Positions 48,455 to 57,834 of a stretch of DNA of 64,000 nucleotides are shown one piece after another. Made by a program: the position numbers and the translations under genes. The notes under the pieces are model-generated. The model was not told where the DNA came from. It did not search any database and was given only the letters and a program-made list of their open reading frames with translations. The DNA comes from Natronincola peptidivorans (GTDB taxonomy: Bacteria > Bacillota > Clostridia > Peptostreptococcales > Natronincolaceae): contig NZ_FOHU01000001.1 of NCBI RefSeq assembly GCF_900111615.1, forward strand, positions 213,400-277,399. The letters are read 5' to 3'. Position 1 is the first letter of the stretch. Each line of letters begins with the position of its first letter.

Positions 48455-49021
48455 ATGGTCAGTCATCAAGAGATAAGACTTAGCGGATCTGGAGGACAAG
48501 GATTAATATTAGGTGGTATTATTTTAGCAGAAGCTGGAATAATAGATGGAAAAAATGCAGTTCAATCACAATCATATGGGCCTGAAGCAAGAGGTGGAGC
48601 CAGTAAGGCTGAAGTAATTATTAGTAGTGAATCAATTGATTATCCAAAAGTAGAAAAAGCCGACCTATTATTAGCGTTAACGCAAGTGGCATATGATAAA
48701 TACATTACTACATTAAAGGATGAAGGTATACTAGTCATTGATTCTAGCATTAAACATAATAATGACATACCCTGCAAAGTAGTAAAAGTGCCAATAATAT
48801 CAACTGCCTCTGAAAAAATTGGAAAAGCAATGGTTGCAAATATTGTAGCCATTGGAGCAATACAGCAGTTAACGAGTATTGTTACAAAAGAAGCTTTAGA
48901 AACAGCCGTGCTTAATAGAGTACCGAGAGGTACTGAGGAATTAAATAAAAAAGCTTTAATGGAAGGTTATAATCTAGCAATAGAAAGCACATCATCTAAG
49001 GCAGTTAACAAAATAGTATAA
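48455..49021 (+). CDS. korC: 2-oxoacid:ferredoxin oxidoreductase, gamma subunit
   Basis: The 188-residue gamma/catalytic domain III subunit that binds CoA. It has the family motif RLSGSGGQGLILGGIILAEA and QSQSYGPEARGGASKAEVIIS. AAAGGAGAG precedes the ATG. It completes the D-A-B-C set; the RpiR regulator follows 28 bases later. Confidence 0.94.
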   Translation: MVSHQEIRLSGSGGQGLILGGIILAEAGIIDGKNAVQSQSYGPEARGGASKAEVIISSESIDYPKVEKADLLLALTQVAYDKYITTLKDEGILVIDSSIKHNNDIPCKVVKVPIISTASEKIGKAMVANIVAIGAIQQLTSIVTKEALETAVLNRVPRGTEELNKKALMEGYNLAIESTSSKAVNKIV

Positions 49022-49049
49022 ATAAAATAAAATAAAATGGGTGATGCGA

Positions 49050-49916
49050 ATGATAGAAGAAAAAAAGGATTTAATTGAAGAAATTCAGAAAAATTTTACT
49101 AGGCTTAGCAAGGGACAAAAATTAATTGCTCAATATATTGTAGACAATTATGACAAAGCAGCTTTTATGACGGCATCAAAGTTAGCAAAAATTGTTGGGG
49201 TTAGCGAATCCACTGTAGTAAGATTTGCTAATGCATTAGGATTTGAGGGATACCCACAACTTCAACGGGGATTACAAGATATAATTAAGGTTAAATTAAC
49301 TACAGTACAAAGAGTAGAAATGGCTAGAGATTATTCAAATGAAGAAATGATATTAAAAAAAATGTTTAAAGCTGACATAGAAAACATTCGTGCAACTCAA
49401 GAAAGTATGGACTTTGAAGTATTTGAGGCAGTAGTGGACAAAATATTAAAGGCAGAAAAAATATATATAATTGGTCTTAGAAGCTCAACTGCATTAGCGC
49501 AGTATTTAGGTTTTTATCTAAATTTAATATTAGATAATGTGAAAATTGTTGGATATGGCATTAGTGATATTTTCGAACAAATGTTAAGAGTATCAGAAAA
49601 AGACTTAGTGATTGGAATAAGTTTTCCAAGGTATTCCAATAGGACTGTGGAAGTCCTAAAATATGCACAGGAGCAAAATGCAACTATCGTAGCTATAACA
49701 GATAGTTTTGTATCCCCTATTTATGGGTTGTCTAATTATTGTCTAACAGCTAAGAATAATATGGCCTCTTTTGTGGATTCTTTAGTGGCACCATTAAGCT
49801 TATTAAATACGCTAATCATTTCTGTAGGAATGCGGGAAAAGGAAGAAATTACAGCATATTTCAATAAATTAGAAAGTTTATGGGATAAATATAACGTTTA
49901 TGATAATGAAAAGTAA
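49050..49916 (+). CDS. MurR/RpiR family transcriptional regulator
   Basis: A 288-residue regulator with an N-terminal helix-turn-helix of the RpiR type (LSKGQKLIAQYIVDNYD, then ASKLAKIVGVSESTVVRFANALGFEGY) and a C-terminal SIS domain (YIIGLRSSTALAQYLGFYL, VIGISFPRYSNRTVEVLKYAQ) that would bind a phosphosugar or other metabolite. The ATG at 49050 lies six bases after GGGTGA; GTG 49041 and ATG 49044 overlap that site. Its place at the end of korDABC, and palindromes upstream of korD, suggest it controls this operon. That link is inferred. Confidence 0.9.
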   Translation: MIEEKKDLIEEIQKNFTRLSKGQKLIAQYIVDNYDKAAFMTASKLAKIVGVSESTVVRFANALGFEGYPQLQRGLQDIIKVKLTTVQRVEMARDYSNEEMILKKMFKADIENIRATQESMDFEVFEAVVDKILKAEKIYIIGLRSSTALAQYLGFYLNLILDNVKIVGYGISDIFEQMLRVSEKDLVIGISFPRYSNRTVEVLKYAQEQNATIVAITDSFVSPIYGLSNYCLTAKNNMASFVDSLVAPLSLLNTLIISVGMREKEEITAYFNKLESLWDKYNVYDNEK

Positions 49917-49927
49917 AATTCCTTCGG

Positions 49928-49956
49928 AGCACCTGATTATAGGTGCTTTTATTTTT
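49928..49956 (+). terminator. Terminator after the RpiR gene
   Basis: AGCACCT pairs with AGGTGCT around GATTAT, followed by TTTATTTTT. It marks the end of korDABC-rpiR. Confidence 0.8.
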
Positions 49957-50038
49957 CGCATATAGATTAAAATATGTAATAATTTACGTATTTTTTGAGC
50001 ATAAATAAAAAAAGAGTATCATACGAGGAGTAAGCAGG

Positions 50039-50647
50039 ATGAAAAAAATATATATAGTTAGACATGGAGAAACAAATTGGAACCTAGAAGGAAAAACGCA
50101 AGGGAAAAAGGACTCTAAACTGACAGAGTTAGGATATTTGCAGACCCAAAAGTTAGCCCATAGATTATCTGAAGAAAAAATAGAAGTTATCTATTCTAGC
50201 AATTTAGTTAGAGCTAAGTCAACAGCAATCATGATCAGCAAACAATTAAATGTTCCTTATTACTATGAAGAGAACTTAGCTGAGATGGATTTTGGAGAAT
50301 GGGAAGGGTTAACCAATGATGAAATAATAAAACTATATCCTGATAAGTATAATGGATGGAGAATGAAGCCTCATGAAGTTTGCATACCAAGAGGAGAAAG
50401 TTTAATAGCAGCTCAAAAAAGAATTGTCAGCTTCTTTGAAGAATTAATAAAAACAACAAATTATAATAAGATTCTATTAATCAGTCATAGTACCATTAAC
50501 AAGTTATTATTACTTTATATTCTAGGAATGAATTTATCTAACTACTATATATTAAAACAAGATAATTGCTGTATAAATATTTTGAGCTTTGGAAAGTATG
50601 GACCAAGACTTTTAAATTATAACGATACATGTTATATAAAGTCATAA
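50039..50647 (+). CDS. Histidine phosphatase family protein
   Basis: Phosphoglycerate-mutase-like phosphatase of 202 residues. The phospho-His is in IVRHGETNWN; LVRAKSTA, MDFGEWEGLT and LLISHSTINKLLLL give the other active-site residues. Such proteins include cobalamin (alpha-ribazole) phosphatase and 2,3-bisphosphoglycerate-independent broad phosphatases; no cobalamin genes are close, so I leave the substrate open. The ATG is preceded by GAGGAG some 10 bases upstream. Confidence 0.85.
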   Translation: MKKIYIVRHGETNWNLEGKTQGKKDSKLTELGYLQTQKLAHRLSEEKIEVIYSSNLVRAKSTAIMISKQLNVPYYYEENLAEMDFGEWEGLTNDEIIKLYPDKYNGWRMKPHEVCIPRGESLIAAQKRIVSFFEELIKTTNYNKILLISHSTINKLLLLYILGMNLSNYYILKQDNCCINILSFGKYGPRLLNYNDTCYIKS

Positions 50648-50802
50648 GCATGATGGATTATAAATGAAAGAAATTAGATAGTCCTATAGAGAGTGTATCT
50701 CCTATAATACAGTATGTTTTGTTTAGTGTTATACTATTTAATTATATGACTTATGTAGAAGACAGATTAAAGCTTAGTAAATAATTCATTTTTACACAAT
50801 GC

Positions 50803-50831
50803 TTGAGTAATTGAATAAATTAATGTATAAT
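50803..50831 (+). promoter_or_regulatory. Candidate promoter of cmk-ispH-rpsA
   Basis: TTGAGT, a 17-base spacer and TATAAT. A second TATAAT lies at about 50842. The rest of the 270-base gap before cmk is AT-rich, with nothing else recognisable apart from the hairpin at 50872. Confidence 0.55.
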
Positions 50832-50871
50832 TTTAATAGTGTATAATACTAAAGAGAGGTTACTGCATTAT

Positions 50872-50891
50872 AACCACCCTTAATGGTGGTT
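50872..50891 (+). promoter_or_regulatory. Hairpin just upstream of cmk
   Basis: AACCACC pairs with GGTGGTT around CTTAAT, then TCAACCTTTT. It lies in the expected cmk leader, 10 bases before the GGGAGG ribosome-binding site. It may be a weak terminator/attenuator or stabilise the mRNA. Confidence 0.5.
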
Positions 50892-50917
50892 TCAACCTTT
50901 TAATGGGAGGAATGTAA

Positions 50918-51574
50918 TTGAATCATTTACAAATAGCTATTGATGGCCCAGCTGGAGCAGGTAAAAGTACAATTGCTAGAAAACTAGCAAAAAATCTAAA
51001 TATTACCTATGTGGATACTGGTGCGATGTACAGAGCTTTAACCTATAAGATTTTAAAGGATAAAATAGAAATCAACAATATTGATAGTATTATTGAAACT
51101 GCTAAAAATACAAATATTCTACTAATTGAAGATGAGTTATATCTTGACAATCAGCATATAACAGATGAGATAAGAAGCAAAGAAGTCACACATTATGTTT
51201 CCTATATAGCTCAAATCCCTGAGCTGCGAAAAATTTTAGTTGAATTACAAAAAAAAATTGCTGATAACAATAGTGTGGTTATGGATGGGAGAGATATAGG
51301 TACTTTTGTTTTACCAAATGCAAATGTAAAAATCTTTCTAACTGCATCAATTGAGGAAAGAGCATATAGAAGATACAATGAACTATTACTGAAAGATCAG
51401 CCAGTAAACCTTCAGGAGATAAAAAAATCTATTGAAGAAAGAGATAAAATTGACTCCCAAAGAGATTACGCACCTCTCGTAAAGGCAGAAGATGCAATTG
51501 AATTAGATACAACTGGTTTATCTATTGATGAAGTTATTGAAAAGATTATACATATAATTCATAGAGATAAATAA
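50918..51574 (+). CDS. cmk: Cytidylate kinase
   Basis: Phosphorylates CMP and dCMP. The 218-residue protein has the P-loop IDGPAGAGKSTIARKLA, YVDTGAMYRALT, and VMDGRDIGTFVLPNA with RDYAPLVKAEDAI in the lid region. TTG start after GGGAGG. cmk-ispH-rpsA is a conserved clostridial grouping. Confidence 0.96.
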   Translation: MNHLQIAIDGPAGAGKSTIARKLAKNLNITYVDTGAMYRALTYKILKDKIEINNIDSIIETAKNTNILLIEDELYLDNQHITDEIRSKEVTHYVSYIAQIPELRKILVELQKKIADNNSVVMDGRDIGTFVLPNANVKIFLTASIEERAYRRYNELLLKDQPVNLQEIKKSIEERDKIDSQRDYAPLVKAEDAIELDTTGLSIDEVIEKIIHIIHRDK

Positions 51575-51697
51575 TAGCTATCATTCGTAATTATTATAGA
51601 AGGAATTTATAAAGATTTATAGAATTTGTAATTTGGTTGATTAAAGCAAGTATTAACATATAGGAATAATTCAAAACCATTATTTAGGAGGAAGTAA

Positions 51698-52540
51698 ATG
51701 AAGGTTATTCTAGCTGATTACTCAGGATTTTGTTTTGGGGTAGAAAAAGCAATCACTACAACTTTTGAAGAATTAAATAAAGAGAGCAAAAATGATATCA
51801 TATACTCTCTTGGACCACTAATTCATAATGATCAAGTAGTAGAGGATTTAGAGAAAAAAGGTGTAAAAGTAATAGAAGATATAGAGATGCTGGAGGAAGG
51901 ATCCGTCATAATTAGATCTCATGGAGTTCCCCAAAATACATTTAATACAGCTAAAGAGAAAGGCTTAAATATAATAAATGCAACCTGTCCTTTTGTTAAG
52001 AGGATACAAAATATAGCAAAAACCCATCATGAAGAAGGATATACTATAGCTATTATAGGAAATCCAAAGCACCCAGAAGTAATAGGTATCAATGGGTGGT
52101 GCGATAACAAGGCTATTATAGTAGAAGAAGAAAAAGATATAGAGAAACTACAAAACATTGATAGACTATGCATAGTTGTACAGACGACTATGTCGGTTGA
52201 ACAATATGAAGAAATCAGCAAAAAACTTGAAGAGCAGGTTAAGGAAGTTGTAAAATATAATACAATTTGCTTAGCTACAAAAGAAAGACAGGCAGCAGCA
52301 GAAAACCTTGCCAAAGAAGTAGAAGCAATGATTGTAATTGGAGGTTATCATAGCTCCAATACTCAAAAACTAGTAGATATATGTAAAAAAATAAGACCCT
52401 ATTCTACATTTCACATAGAAACTGCTGAGGATTTACCGATGGATTTGTTGCAAAAGTACCAACTTGTAGGAGTGACAGCTGGAGCCTCAACACCTAAATG
52501 GATTATTAAAGAAATTATTAATAAACTTAGTAACATATAA
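51698..52540 (+). CDS. ispH: 4-hydroxy-3-methylbut-2-enyl diphosphate reductase
   Basis: Last enzyme of the MEP pathway, makes IPP and DMAPP from HMBPP with an oxygen-sensitive iron-sulfur cluster. The three cluster Cys are Cys12 (GFCFGVEKA), Cys98 (NATCPFVKR) and Cys192 (TICLATKERQ) in this 280-residue protein, and the catalytic Glu is in the HPEVIGINGW region. GGAGG precedes the ATG. In some clostridia this gene is fused to rpsA; here they are separate, 21 bases apart. Confidence 0.96.
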   Translation: MKVILADYSGFCFGVEKAITTTFEELNKESKNDIIYSLGPLIHNDQVVEDLEKKGVKVIEDIEMLEEGSVIIRSHGVPQNTFNTAKEKGLNIINATCPFVKRIQNIAKTHHEEGYTIAIIGNPKHPEVIGINGWCDNKAIIVEEEKDIEKLQNIDRLCIVVQTTMSVEQYEEISKKLEEQVKEVVKYNTICLATKERQAAAENLAKEVEAMIVIGGYHSSNTQKLVDICKKIRPYSTFHIETAEDLPMDLLQKYQLVGVTAGASTPKWIIKEIINKLSNI

Positions 52541-52561
52541 TTTATCAAGGAGGATAACAAA

Positions 52562-53728
52562 ATGAATAATGAAATGGAAAACTTAATGGAAGAAATTGAA
52601 AAATCTATGATAAAGCTACATAGAGGAGATATTGTAACTGGAAAAGTAATAAGGGTTACAGATAGTGAAATAACTGTTAATGTAGGATATAAGGCTGACG
52701 GAGTAATACCAAAACAAGAAATGTCCAATGATACTTCAGTTAATCCTCATGATGTAGCCAAGGTAGGAGATGAAATAAAAGTATATATAATAAAAGTGGA
52801 TGATGGTGAAGGTAATGTATTGTTATCAAAAAAGAAAGTAGATAGTGAAAAGGGATGGGAAGACTTAGAAATGATTAATGAAGCAAAGTCTCTTGTTGAG
52901 ACAAAGGTCATTGAAGCGGTACGTGGAGGTGTTGTTACCATCTCTAGAGGAATAAGATGTTTCATTCCTGCTAGTCAATTATCAGATAGATATGTAGAAG
53001 ATTTAAATGCATATGTGGGTAAAAGTTTTAATACTAAAATTATTGAATTTGATCGTAGAAAAAATAAAGTTGTATTATCTAGAAAAGATGTACTAATGGA
53101 AGAAAAGAAAGAGAAGAGAAATGAAGTCTTTAGTCAATTAGAAAAAGGTCAAAGAATACAGGGGCAAGTTAAACAAATCACAGATTTTGGAGCCTTTGTT
53201 GATATTGGAGGAATTGATGGTTTAGTTCATATCTCAGAAATATCTTGGGGCAGAGTAAAACATCCTTCAGAAATATTACAAACTGGAGAATCTGTAGAAG
53301 TAGAGGTTTTAGATTTTGATAGATCTTCTGGAAAAGTATCACTAAGTCTTAAGAATACTCAAATACAACCATGGGAGGACATAGAGAACAATTACAAGAC
53401 AGGAGATATTGTAGAAGGAAAAGTTGTTAAGCTTTTAGATTTTGGAGCATTTGTTGAAATAGAGCCAGGGTTAGATGGATTGGTACATATTTCACAAATC
53501 AGTGATAAACATATAGCGAATCCTTCAGAAGTATTGGCGCTGAATGAGAAAATCAATGTGAAAATACTAGATATAAATAAAGAAGAGAAAAGAATTAGCC
53601 TAAGTATAATAGCAGCTAAAGAAACCAAAGAAGATCCTAGTATAGATTACGTAGATGATGAAAATCCAGTTACAATAGGTGATATTGTTAAATCTTCTAG
53701 TAACGATGATAAAAATAAAGAGTCTTAG
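52562..53728 (+). CDS. rpsA: 30S ribosomal protein S1 homologue, four S1 domains
   Basis: RNA-binding protein of 388 residues built of four S1 repeats, starting near residues 22 (GDIVTGKVIRVT), 105 (ETKVIEAVRGGVVTI), 190 (GQRIQGQVKQITDFGAFV) and 275 (GDIVEGKVVKLLDFGAFV). E. coli S1 has six, so this is the shorter Firmicute form. In such organisms it may help translation or RNA stability and not be a stable ribosomal protein. AAGGAGG precedes the ATG. The stop lies within the terminator stem. Confidence 0.93.
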   Translation: MNNEMENLMEEIEKSMIKLHRGDIVTGKVIRVTDSEITVNVGYKADGVIPKQEMSNDTSVNPHDVAKVGDEIKVYIIKVDDGEGNVLLSKKKVDSEKGWEDLEMINEAKSLVETKVIEAVRGGVVTISRGIRCFIPASQLSDRYVEDLNAYVGKSFNTKIIEFDRRKNKVVLSRKDVLMEEKKEKRNEVFSQLEKGQRIQGQVKQITDFGAFVDIGGIDGLVHISEISWGRVKHPSEILQTGESVEVEVLDFDRSSGKVSLSLKNTQIQPWEDIENNYKTGDIVEGKVVKLLDFGAFVEIEPGLDGLVHISQISDKHIANPSEVLALNEKINVKILDINKEEKRISLSIIAAKETKEDPSIDYVDDENPVTIGDIVKSSSNDDKNKES

Positions 53729-53742
53729 ACTCTTTATTTTTT
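53714..53742 (+). terminator. Terminator after rpsA
   Basis: AATAAAGAGTC and GACTCTTTATT form a perfect 11-bp stem around TTA, followed by more T. Confidence 0.9.
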
Positions 53743-53828
53743 AACGTTGATAAAGAATAGATGTTTTGAGGTTATTAACATGGATATAATAAGAAATATA
53801 CAATGTTGTTACCGAGAGGGGGAAAACA

Positions 53829-54602
53829 ATGGAAGGGTATAATTTATTTAAAGAAAGAATATATAAAAAAATAGGTATTAATTTATCTAGCTATAAAGAA
53901 AGGCAAATGAAAAGAAGAATAGAGTCCTTAATTACTCGTAATAATATTAATTCCTATGAAGATTACTATGAGGCATTAAATAGTAATAGTGGAATATTAG
54001 ATGAATTCATTAATTATTTAACAATAAATGTGTCAGAGTTCTATCGAAATCCAATTCAATGGGATGCATTGGAAAATGAGATAATCCCACATTTATTAAA
54101 ACACAATAATAAACTAAAAATATGGAGTGCAGCATGTTCGACTGGAGAAGAACCCTATTCGTTAGTCATGTTATTAACTAAATTTAAATCACTAAATGAT
54201 ATTAGTATTATAGCAACGGATATAGATAAAGGTGCTTTAGCAAAAGCAAGTGTAGGAATTTATTCAAAAAAAAGTTTAGATAATTTACCGAGAGAATTTG
54301 TGCAGAAATATTTTGTACAAATTGGAGAAAGTTTCAAAATAGCTGAGGAGATAAAAAGTAGAGTAGTCTTTAAACATAGCAATCTATTGGAGGATAAATA
54401 TCCAGATAACTGTGATCTAATAATTTGTCGCAATGTCATGATCTATTTTACTGAGGAAACAAAAAGTCAATTGTATAATAAATTTTACAATTCGTTAAAT
54501 AATAATGGTGTACTATTTGTTGGGAGCACAGAACAAATTATTTTGCCACATAGATATAAGCTTACACCTATCAAAACCTTTTTTTATACAAAAATTGTAT
54601 AA
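53829..54602 (+). CDS. cheR: Chemotaxis protein methyltransferase CheR
   Basis: Methylates glutamates on chemoreceptors with SAM. The 257-residue protein has the N-terminal helical domain (YKERQMKRRIESLI) and the class I methyltransferase domain with IWSAACSTGEEPYSLVMLL, ATDID and LIICRNVMIYF, all family hallmarks. GAGAGGGGG precedes the ATG. It stands alone, far from other chemotaxis genes in this window, but implies that the cell is motile. Confidence 0.93.
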   Translation: MEGYNLFKERIYKKIGINLSSYKERQMKRRIESLITRNNINSYEDYYEALNSNSGILDEFINYLTINVSEFYRNPIQWDALENEIIPHLLKHNNKLKIWSAACSTGEEPYSLVMLLTKFKSLNDISIIATDIDKGALAKASVGIYSKKSLDNLPREFVQKYFVQIGESFKIAEEIKSRVVFKHSNLLEDKYPDNCDLIICRNVMIYFTEETKSQLYNKFYNSLNNNGVLFVGSTEQIILPHRYKLTPIKTFFYTKIV

Positions 54603-54623
54603 ATAATAGAAAGGATGTTGTGG

Positions 54624-55676
54624 ATGGAAATAAAAGAATTATTGCATAAGCTTTCTGAAGCATCTGGAGTTTCAGGGTATGAGGAAGAGGTATGTGAGAT
54701 AATTGAAACTCATTTTATCAAATATACTGACATCATAGAAAAAGATAAGCTGGGAAACTTAATTTGTATTAAAAAGGGAAACAAAAATAATGGTAAAAAA
54801 ATTATGTTGGCAGCTCACATGGATGAAATTGGATTAATGGTAAAAGAAATCGATGAAAAGGGATATATTAAATTTACTAGTATAGGTGGAATAGATCAAA
54901 GAACACTTTTGTGTCAAGAAGTAATCATTCATGGTAAAGAAAAGCTATTTGGTGTGATTGGTGTAAAACCGCCACATTTAACGACAGCAGAAGAAAGAAA
55001 GAAAGCCGTAAAGATAGAGGATTTAGTTATTGATGTTGGTTTAAGCCCAGAAAAGGTTAAAAAAATAGTTTCCATAGGAGATATTATAACAATTAAAAGA
55101 AATGTCACCTATCTTTTGAATGATTGGATAGCAGGAAAGGCCCTAGATGATAGAGCAGGTGTAGCAGCATTATATGAATGTTTAAAAGAACTAAAGAATA
55201 GGCAACATGATATAGATGTATATTGTGTAGCAACCACTCAAGAAGAGGTAGGTACTAGGGGAGCAATTACATCTACTTATGGAATAAATCCTCAAGTAGG
55301 CATAGCCATCGATGTAGGTTTTGGTAGAACACCAGAACTAAACAAATATGATACGATAGAAATGAATAAAGGACCAGCCATCACACTAGGACCCAATATA
55401 CATCCTAAAATATTTCAAAGGTTAAAGGAGACTGCAAAAGAGAATTTTATAGATTATCAAATCACTGTAGCACCAGGTCAAACTGGAACAGATGCCAGAT
55501 CAATACAAGTATCAAGGACGGGTGTAGCAACGGGGCTGTTATCGATTCCTTTAAGATATATGCATACTTCAGTTGAAACAATTAGCTTGGATGACATTCA
55601 AAAAACAGGGAAGCTATTAGCCAATTTTATTGTTGCATTAAATGAAATTGATATGGAGGAGTTCTTATGCTATTAA
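54624..55676 (+). CDS. M42 family metallopeptidase (first of three)
   Basis: Dinuclear-metal aminopeptidase of the M42 (glutamyl aminopeptidase/cellulase M) family, 350 residues, probably forming cytosolic dodecamers. Metal and catalytic residues are in AAHMDEIGLMV, GKALDDRAGV, TTQEEVGTRGA and AIDVGFG, with the last His in YMHTSVET. The ATG at 54624 has AAAGGATG nine bases upstream; one at 54615 overlaps that site. It overlaps the next M42 gene by 10 bases. Confidence 0.93.
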   Translation: MEIKELLHKLSEASGVSGYEEEVCEIIETHFIKYTDIIEKDKLGNLICIKKGNKNNGKKIMLAAHMDEIGLMVKEIDEKGYIKFTSIGGIDQRTLLCQEVIIHGKEKLFGVIGVKPPHLTTAEERKKAVKIEDLVIDVGLSPEKVKKIVSIGDIITIKRNVTYLLNDWIAGKALDDRAGVAALYECLKELKNRQHDIDVYCVATTQEEVGTRGAITSTYGINPQVGIAIDVGFGRTPELNKYDTIEMNKGPAITLGPNIHPKIFQRLKETAKENFIDYQITVAPGQTGTDARSIQVSRTGVATGLLSIPLRYMHTSVETISLDDIQKTGKLLANFIVALNEIDMEEFLCY

Positions 55677-56689
55677 AAAAACTAACCAATGCTTCTGGAG
55701 TCTCCGGAAATGAAGATGAAGTACGTAATATAATAAGGGCCGAATTAAAAGGAATTGCAGATGATATAAGAGTAGACAGCATAGGCAATATTTTTGCAGA
55801 AAAGAAATCCAGGAAAAGTAAATACAATATAGCAATAACTGCTCATATGGATGAAGTTGGATTTATGGTGAAAGGAATAGATGATCATGGATTAGTAAAA
55901 TTCACACCAGTAGGGGGAATTGATAGTAGAATATTGGTTTCTAAAATTGTTTTGATTGGTAATAGGAAAATACCTGGTGTAATTGGTGCAAAGGCTATTC
56001 ACATGCAAAAGCCAGAAGAAAGAAAAAAAGCCTTAAATATAGATGATCTTTATATTGATATTGGAGCAAAATCAAAAGAAGAAGCAGATAAAGTGATTTC
56101 TATAGGAGACTACATAAGTTTCCATAGTGAGTTTACTGAATTTGGTGATAATAAAATTAAAGGAAAAGCTTTAGATAATAGAGTTGGATGTAATATAATT
56201 ATAGAACTCCTAAAAAAAGAATTGCCAAGTAATATAGTTGGAGTTTTCACTGTTCAAGAAGAGATTGGATTAAGGGGTGCTGAAATTGCGTCCTATCATC
56301 TAGAGGCTGATTTAATCATTGTAGTAGAAGGAACTACCTCTTCAGACGTTTCAGGGACTGAACCTCATTTCCAAATAACAGAGTTAGGGAAAGGACCAGC
56401 TATCTCTATTATGGACCAAACCTCTATGTATAATAAGAAGCATGTAGAATTTATAATTAATACTGCTAAGAAATATAATATTCCTTGGCAATATAGAAAA
56501 GCAACCCTTGGGGGAAACGATGCTGGTAAGTTTCAACATGCAAAATCTGGTACCATTTGTATATCTATAGCTGTACCTTGTAGATATATTCATTCTCCTA
56601 TTTCTGTTTTAAGCAAAGACGATATGAATAATACTCTAAAATTGATAACAAAATATATTGAAGAAATTAGTAAAGGAGGTATCATTTAA
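55667..56689 (+). CDS. M42 family metallopeptidase (second of three)
   Basis: A 340-residue paralogue of the flanking genes. Residues: TAHMDEVGFMV, GKALDNRVG, TVQEEIGLRGA and VVEGTTSSDV, with Glu in place of the usual Asp of the fourth metal position, then YIHSPIS. All are compatible with an active enzyme, but specificity probably differs. The ATG follows GGAGG at normal spacing and lies inside the first gene. Confidence 0.92.
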   Translation: MLLKKLTNASGVSGNEDEVRNIIRAELKGIADDIRVDSIGNIFAEKKSRKSKYNIAITAHMDEVGFMVKGIDDHGLVKFTPVGGIDSRILVSKIVLIGNRKIPGVIGAKAIHMQKPEERKKALNIDDLYIDIGAKSKEEADKVISIGDYISFHSEFTEFGDNKIKGKALDNRVGCNIIIELLKKELPSNIVGVFTVQEEIGLRGAEIASYHLEADLIIVVEGTTSSDVSGTEPHFQITELGKGPAISIMDQTSMYNKKHVEFIINTAKKYNIPWQYRKATLGGNDAGKFQHAKSGTICISIAVPCRYIHSPISVLSKDDMNNTLKLITKYIEEISKGGII

Positions 56690-56692
56690 CTA

Positions 56693-57700
56693 ATGAAAGG
56701 ACTGAATATTGAATTATTAAAAGAAATGCTATCCGTCTATTCACCTTCAGGTAATGAATCAAATATTAGAGAGATTATAAAAGAAGAAATTGATGATTTA
56801 GTAGATGAGATGCAAGTTGATGCTTTAGGGAATTTAATTGCTCGAAAGAAAGGCAATGGCACAAAAATAATGCTAGCCGGACATATGGATCAAATTGCAT
56901 TGATGGTAACTCATATTGATGAGAAGGGATTTTTAAGATGTACGAACATAGGAGGTATTTCACCTACTATATCTGTTTCTCAAAGGATTATTTTCGAAAA
57001 TGGTACCATAGGTGTAATAGGAAATGAGAAGTTGGAAAGCATAAAGGATTTGAAACTAGATAAATTATACATAGATATTGGAGTCAGTAGCAAAGAAGAA
57101 GCAGAAAAGATAATTACCATAGGAGATGTTGCAGTATACTATAGTGAACCCATCGTTGACAATAAAAAAGTAATATCCCAAGCAGTTGATGATAGAATCG
57201 GATGTTTTGTAATGATAGAAGCTCTTAAGATACTAGCAAATACTGATAACGATATATATTTCGTATTTACTGTTCAAGAAGAAGTGGGTATAAGAGGCGC
57301 CAAAACTGCTGCTTTTGCTATAGAGCCAGATATTGCTATAGCTTTTGATGTGACAGCTACTGGTGACACTCCAAAAGCAAAACCCATGGCAGTACAACTA
57401 GGATCAGGACCAGCAATTAAGGTGAAGGATAACTCCATATTATGTCATCCAAAGGTCAAGAATTATATGATTCAGCAAGCAGAAAAAAATGACATTCCTT
57501 ATCAACTGGAGGTCTTAGAATACGGAGGCACTGATTCAGGTGCTATCCATTTATCAAGAAGCGGCGTCCCTTCTGGCGTTCTCTCAATTCCCTGTAGGTA
57601 TTTACATAGCAACTGTGAAATGGTTTTTCTCTCTGATGTAGAAAACGCTGTTAAGCTAACGAAGCATATGTTAGAAAATAAAATCGAATTAAATAAATAA
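56693..57700 (+). CDS. M42 family metallopeptidase (third of three)
   Basis: A 335-residue paralogue, three bases after the second gene. The first motif is AGHMDQIALMV, where Gln replaces the Glu seen in the other two; the later residues (SQAVDDRIG, TVQEEVGIRGA, AFDVTATGD, YLHSNCE) are intact. AAAGGAGG precedes the start. With its two neighbours it forms an operon of aminopeptidases, suggesting peptide use as a carbon and nitrogen source. Confidence 0.92.
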   Translation: MKGLNIELLKEMLSVYSPSGNESNIREIIKEEIDDLVDEMQVDALGNLIARKKGNGTKIMLAGHMDQIALMVTHIDEKGFLRCTNIGGISPTISVSQRIIFENGTIGVIGNEKLESIKDLKLDKLYIDIGVSSKEEAEKIITIGDVAVYYSEPIVDNKKVISQAVDDRIGCFVMIEALKILANTDNDIYFVFTVQEEVGIRGAKTAAFAIEPDIAIAFDVTATGDTPKAKPMAVQLGSGPAIKVKDNSILCHPKVKNYMIQQAEKNDIPYQLEVLEYGGTDSGAIHLSRSGVPSGVLSIPCRYLHSNCEMVFLSDVENAVKLTKHMLENKIELNK

Positions 57701-57703
57701 TTC

Positions 57704-57731
57704 AAAAAGACATGGGCTCATGTCTTTTTTT
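57704..57731 (+). terminator. Terminator after the M42 operon
   Basis: AAAAGACATG pairs with CATGTCTTTT around GGCT, followed by further T (seven in total). Confidence 0.9.
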
Positions 57732-57834
57732 GTTGTGCAATTGAAGAGAATGGCTGAATTTGTTTAACGAAACCTATAAAATTTTAAAGGAAAAAAGTAT
57801 ATTGATATTGAAGAAATCTACAGGAGGTGAAATT

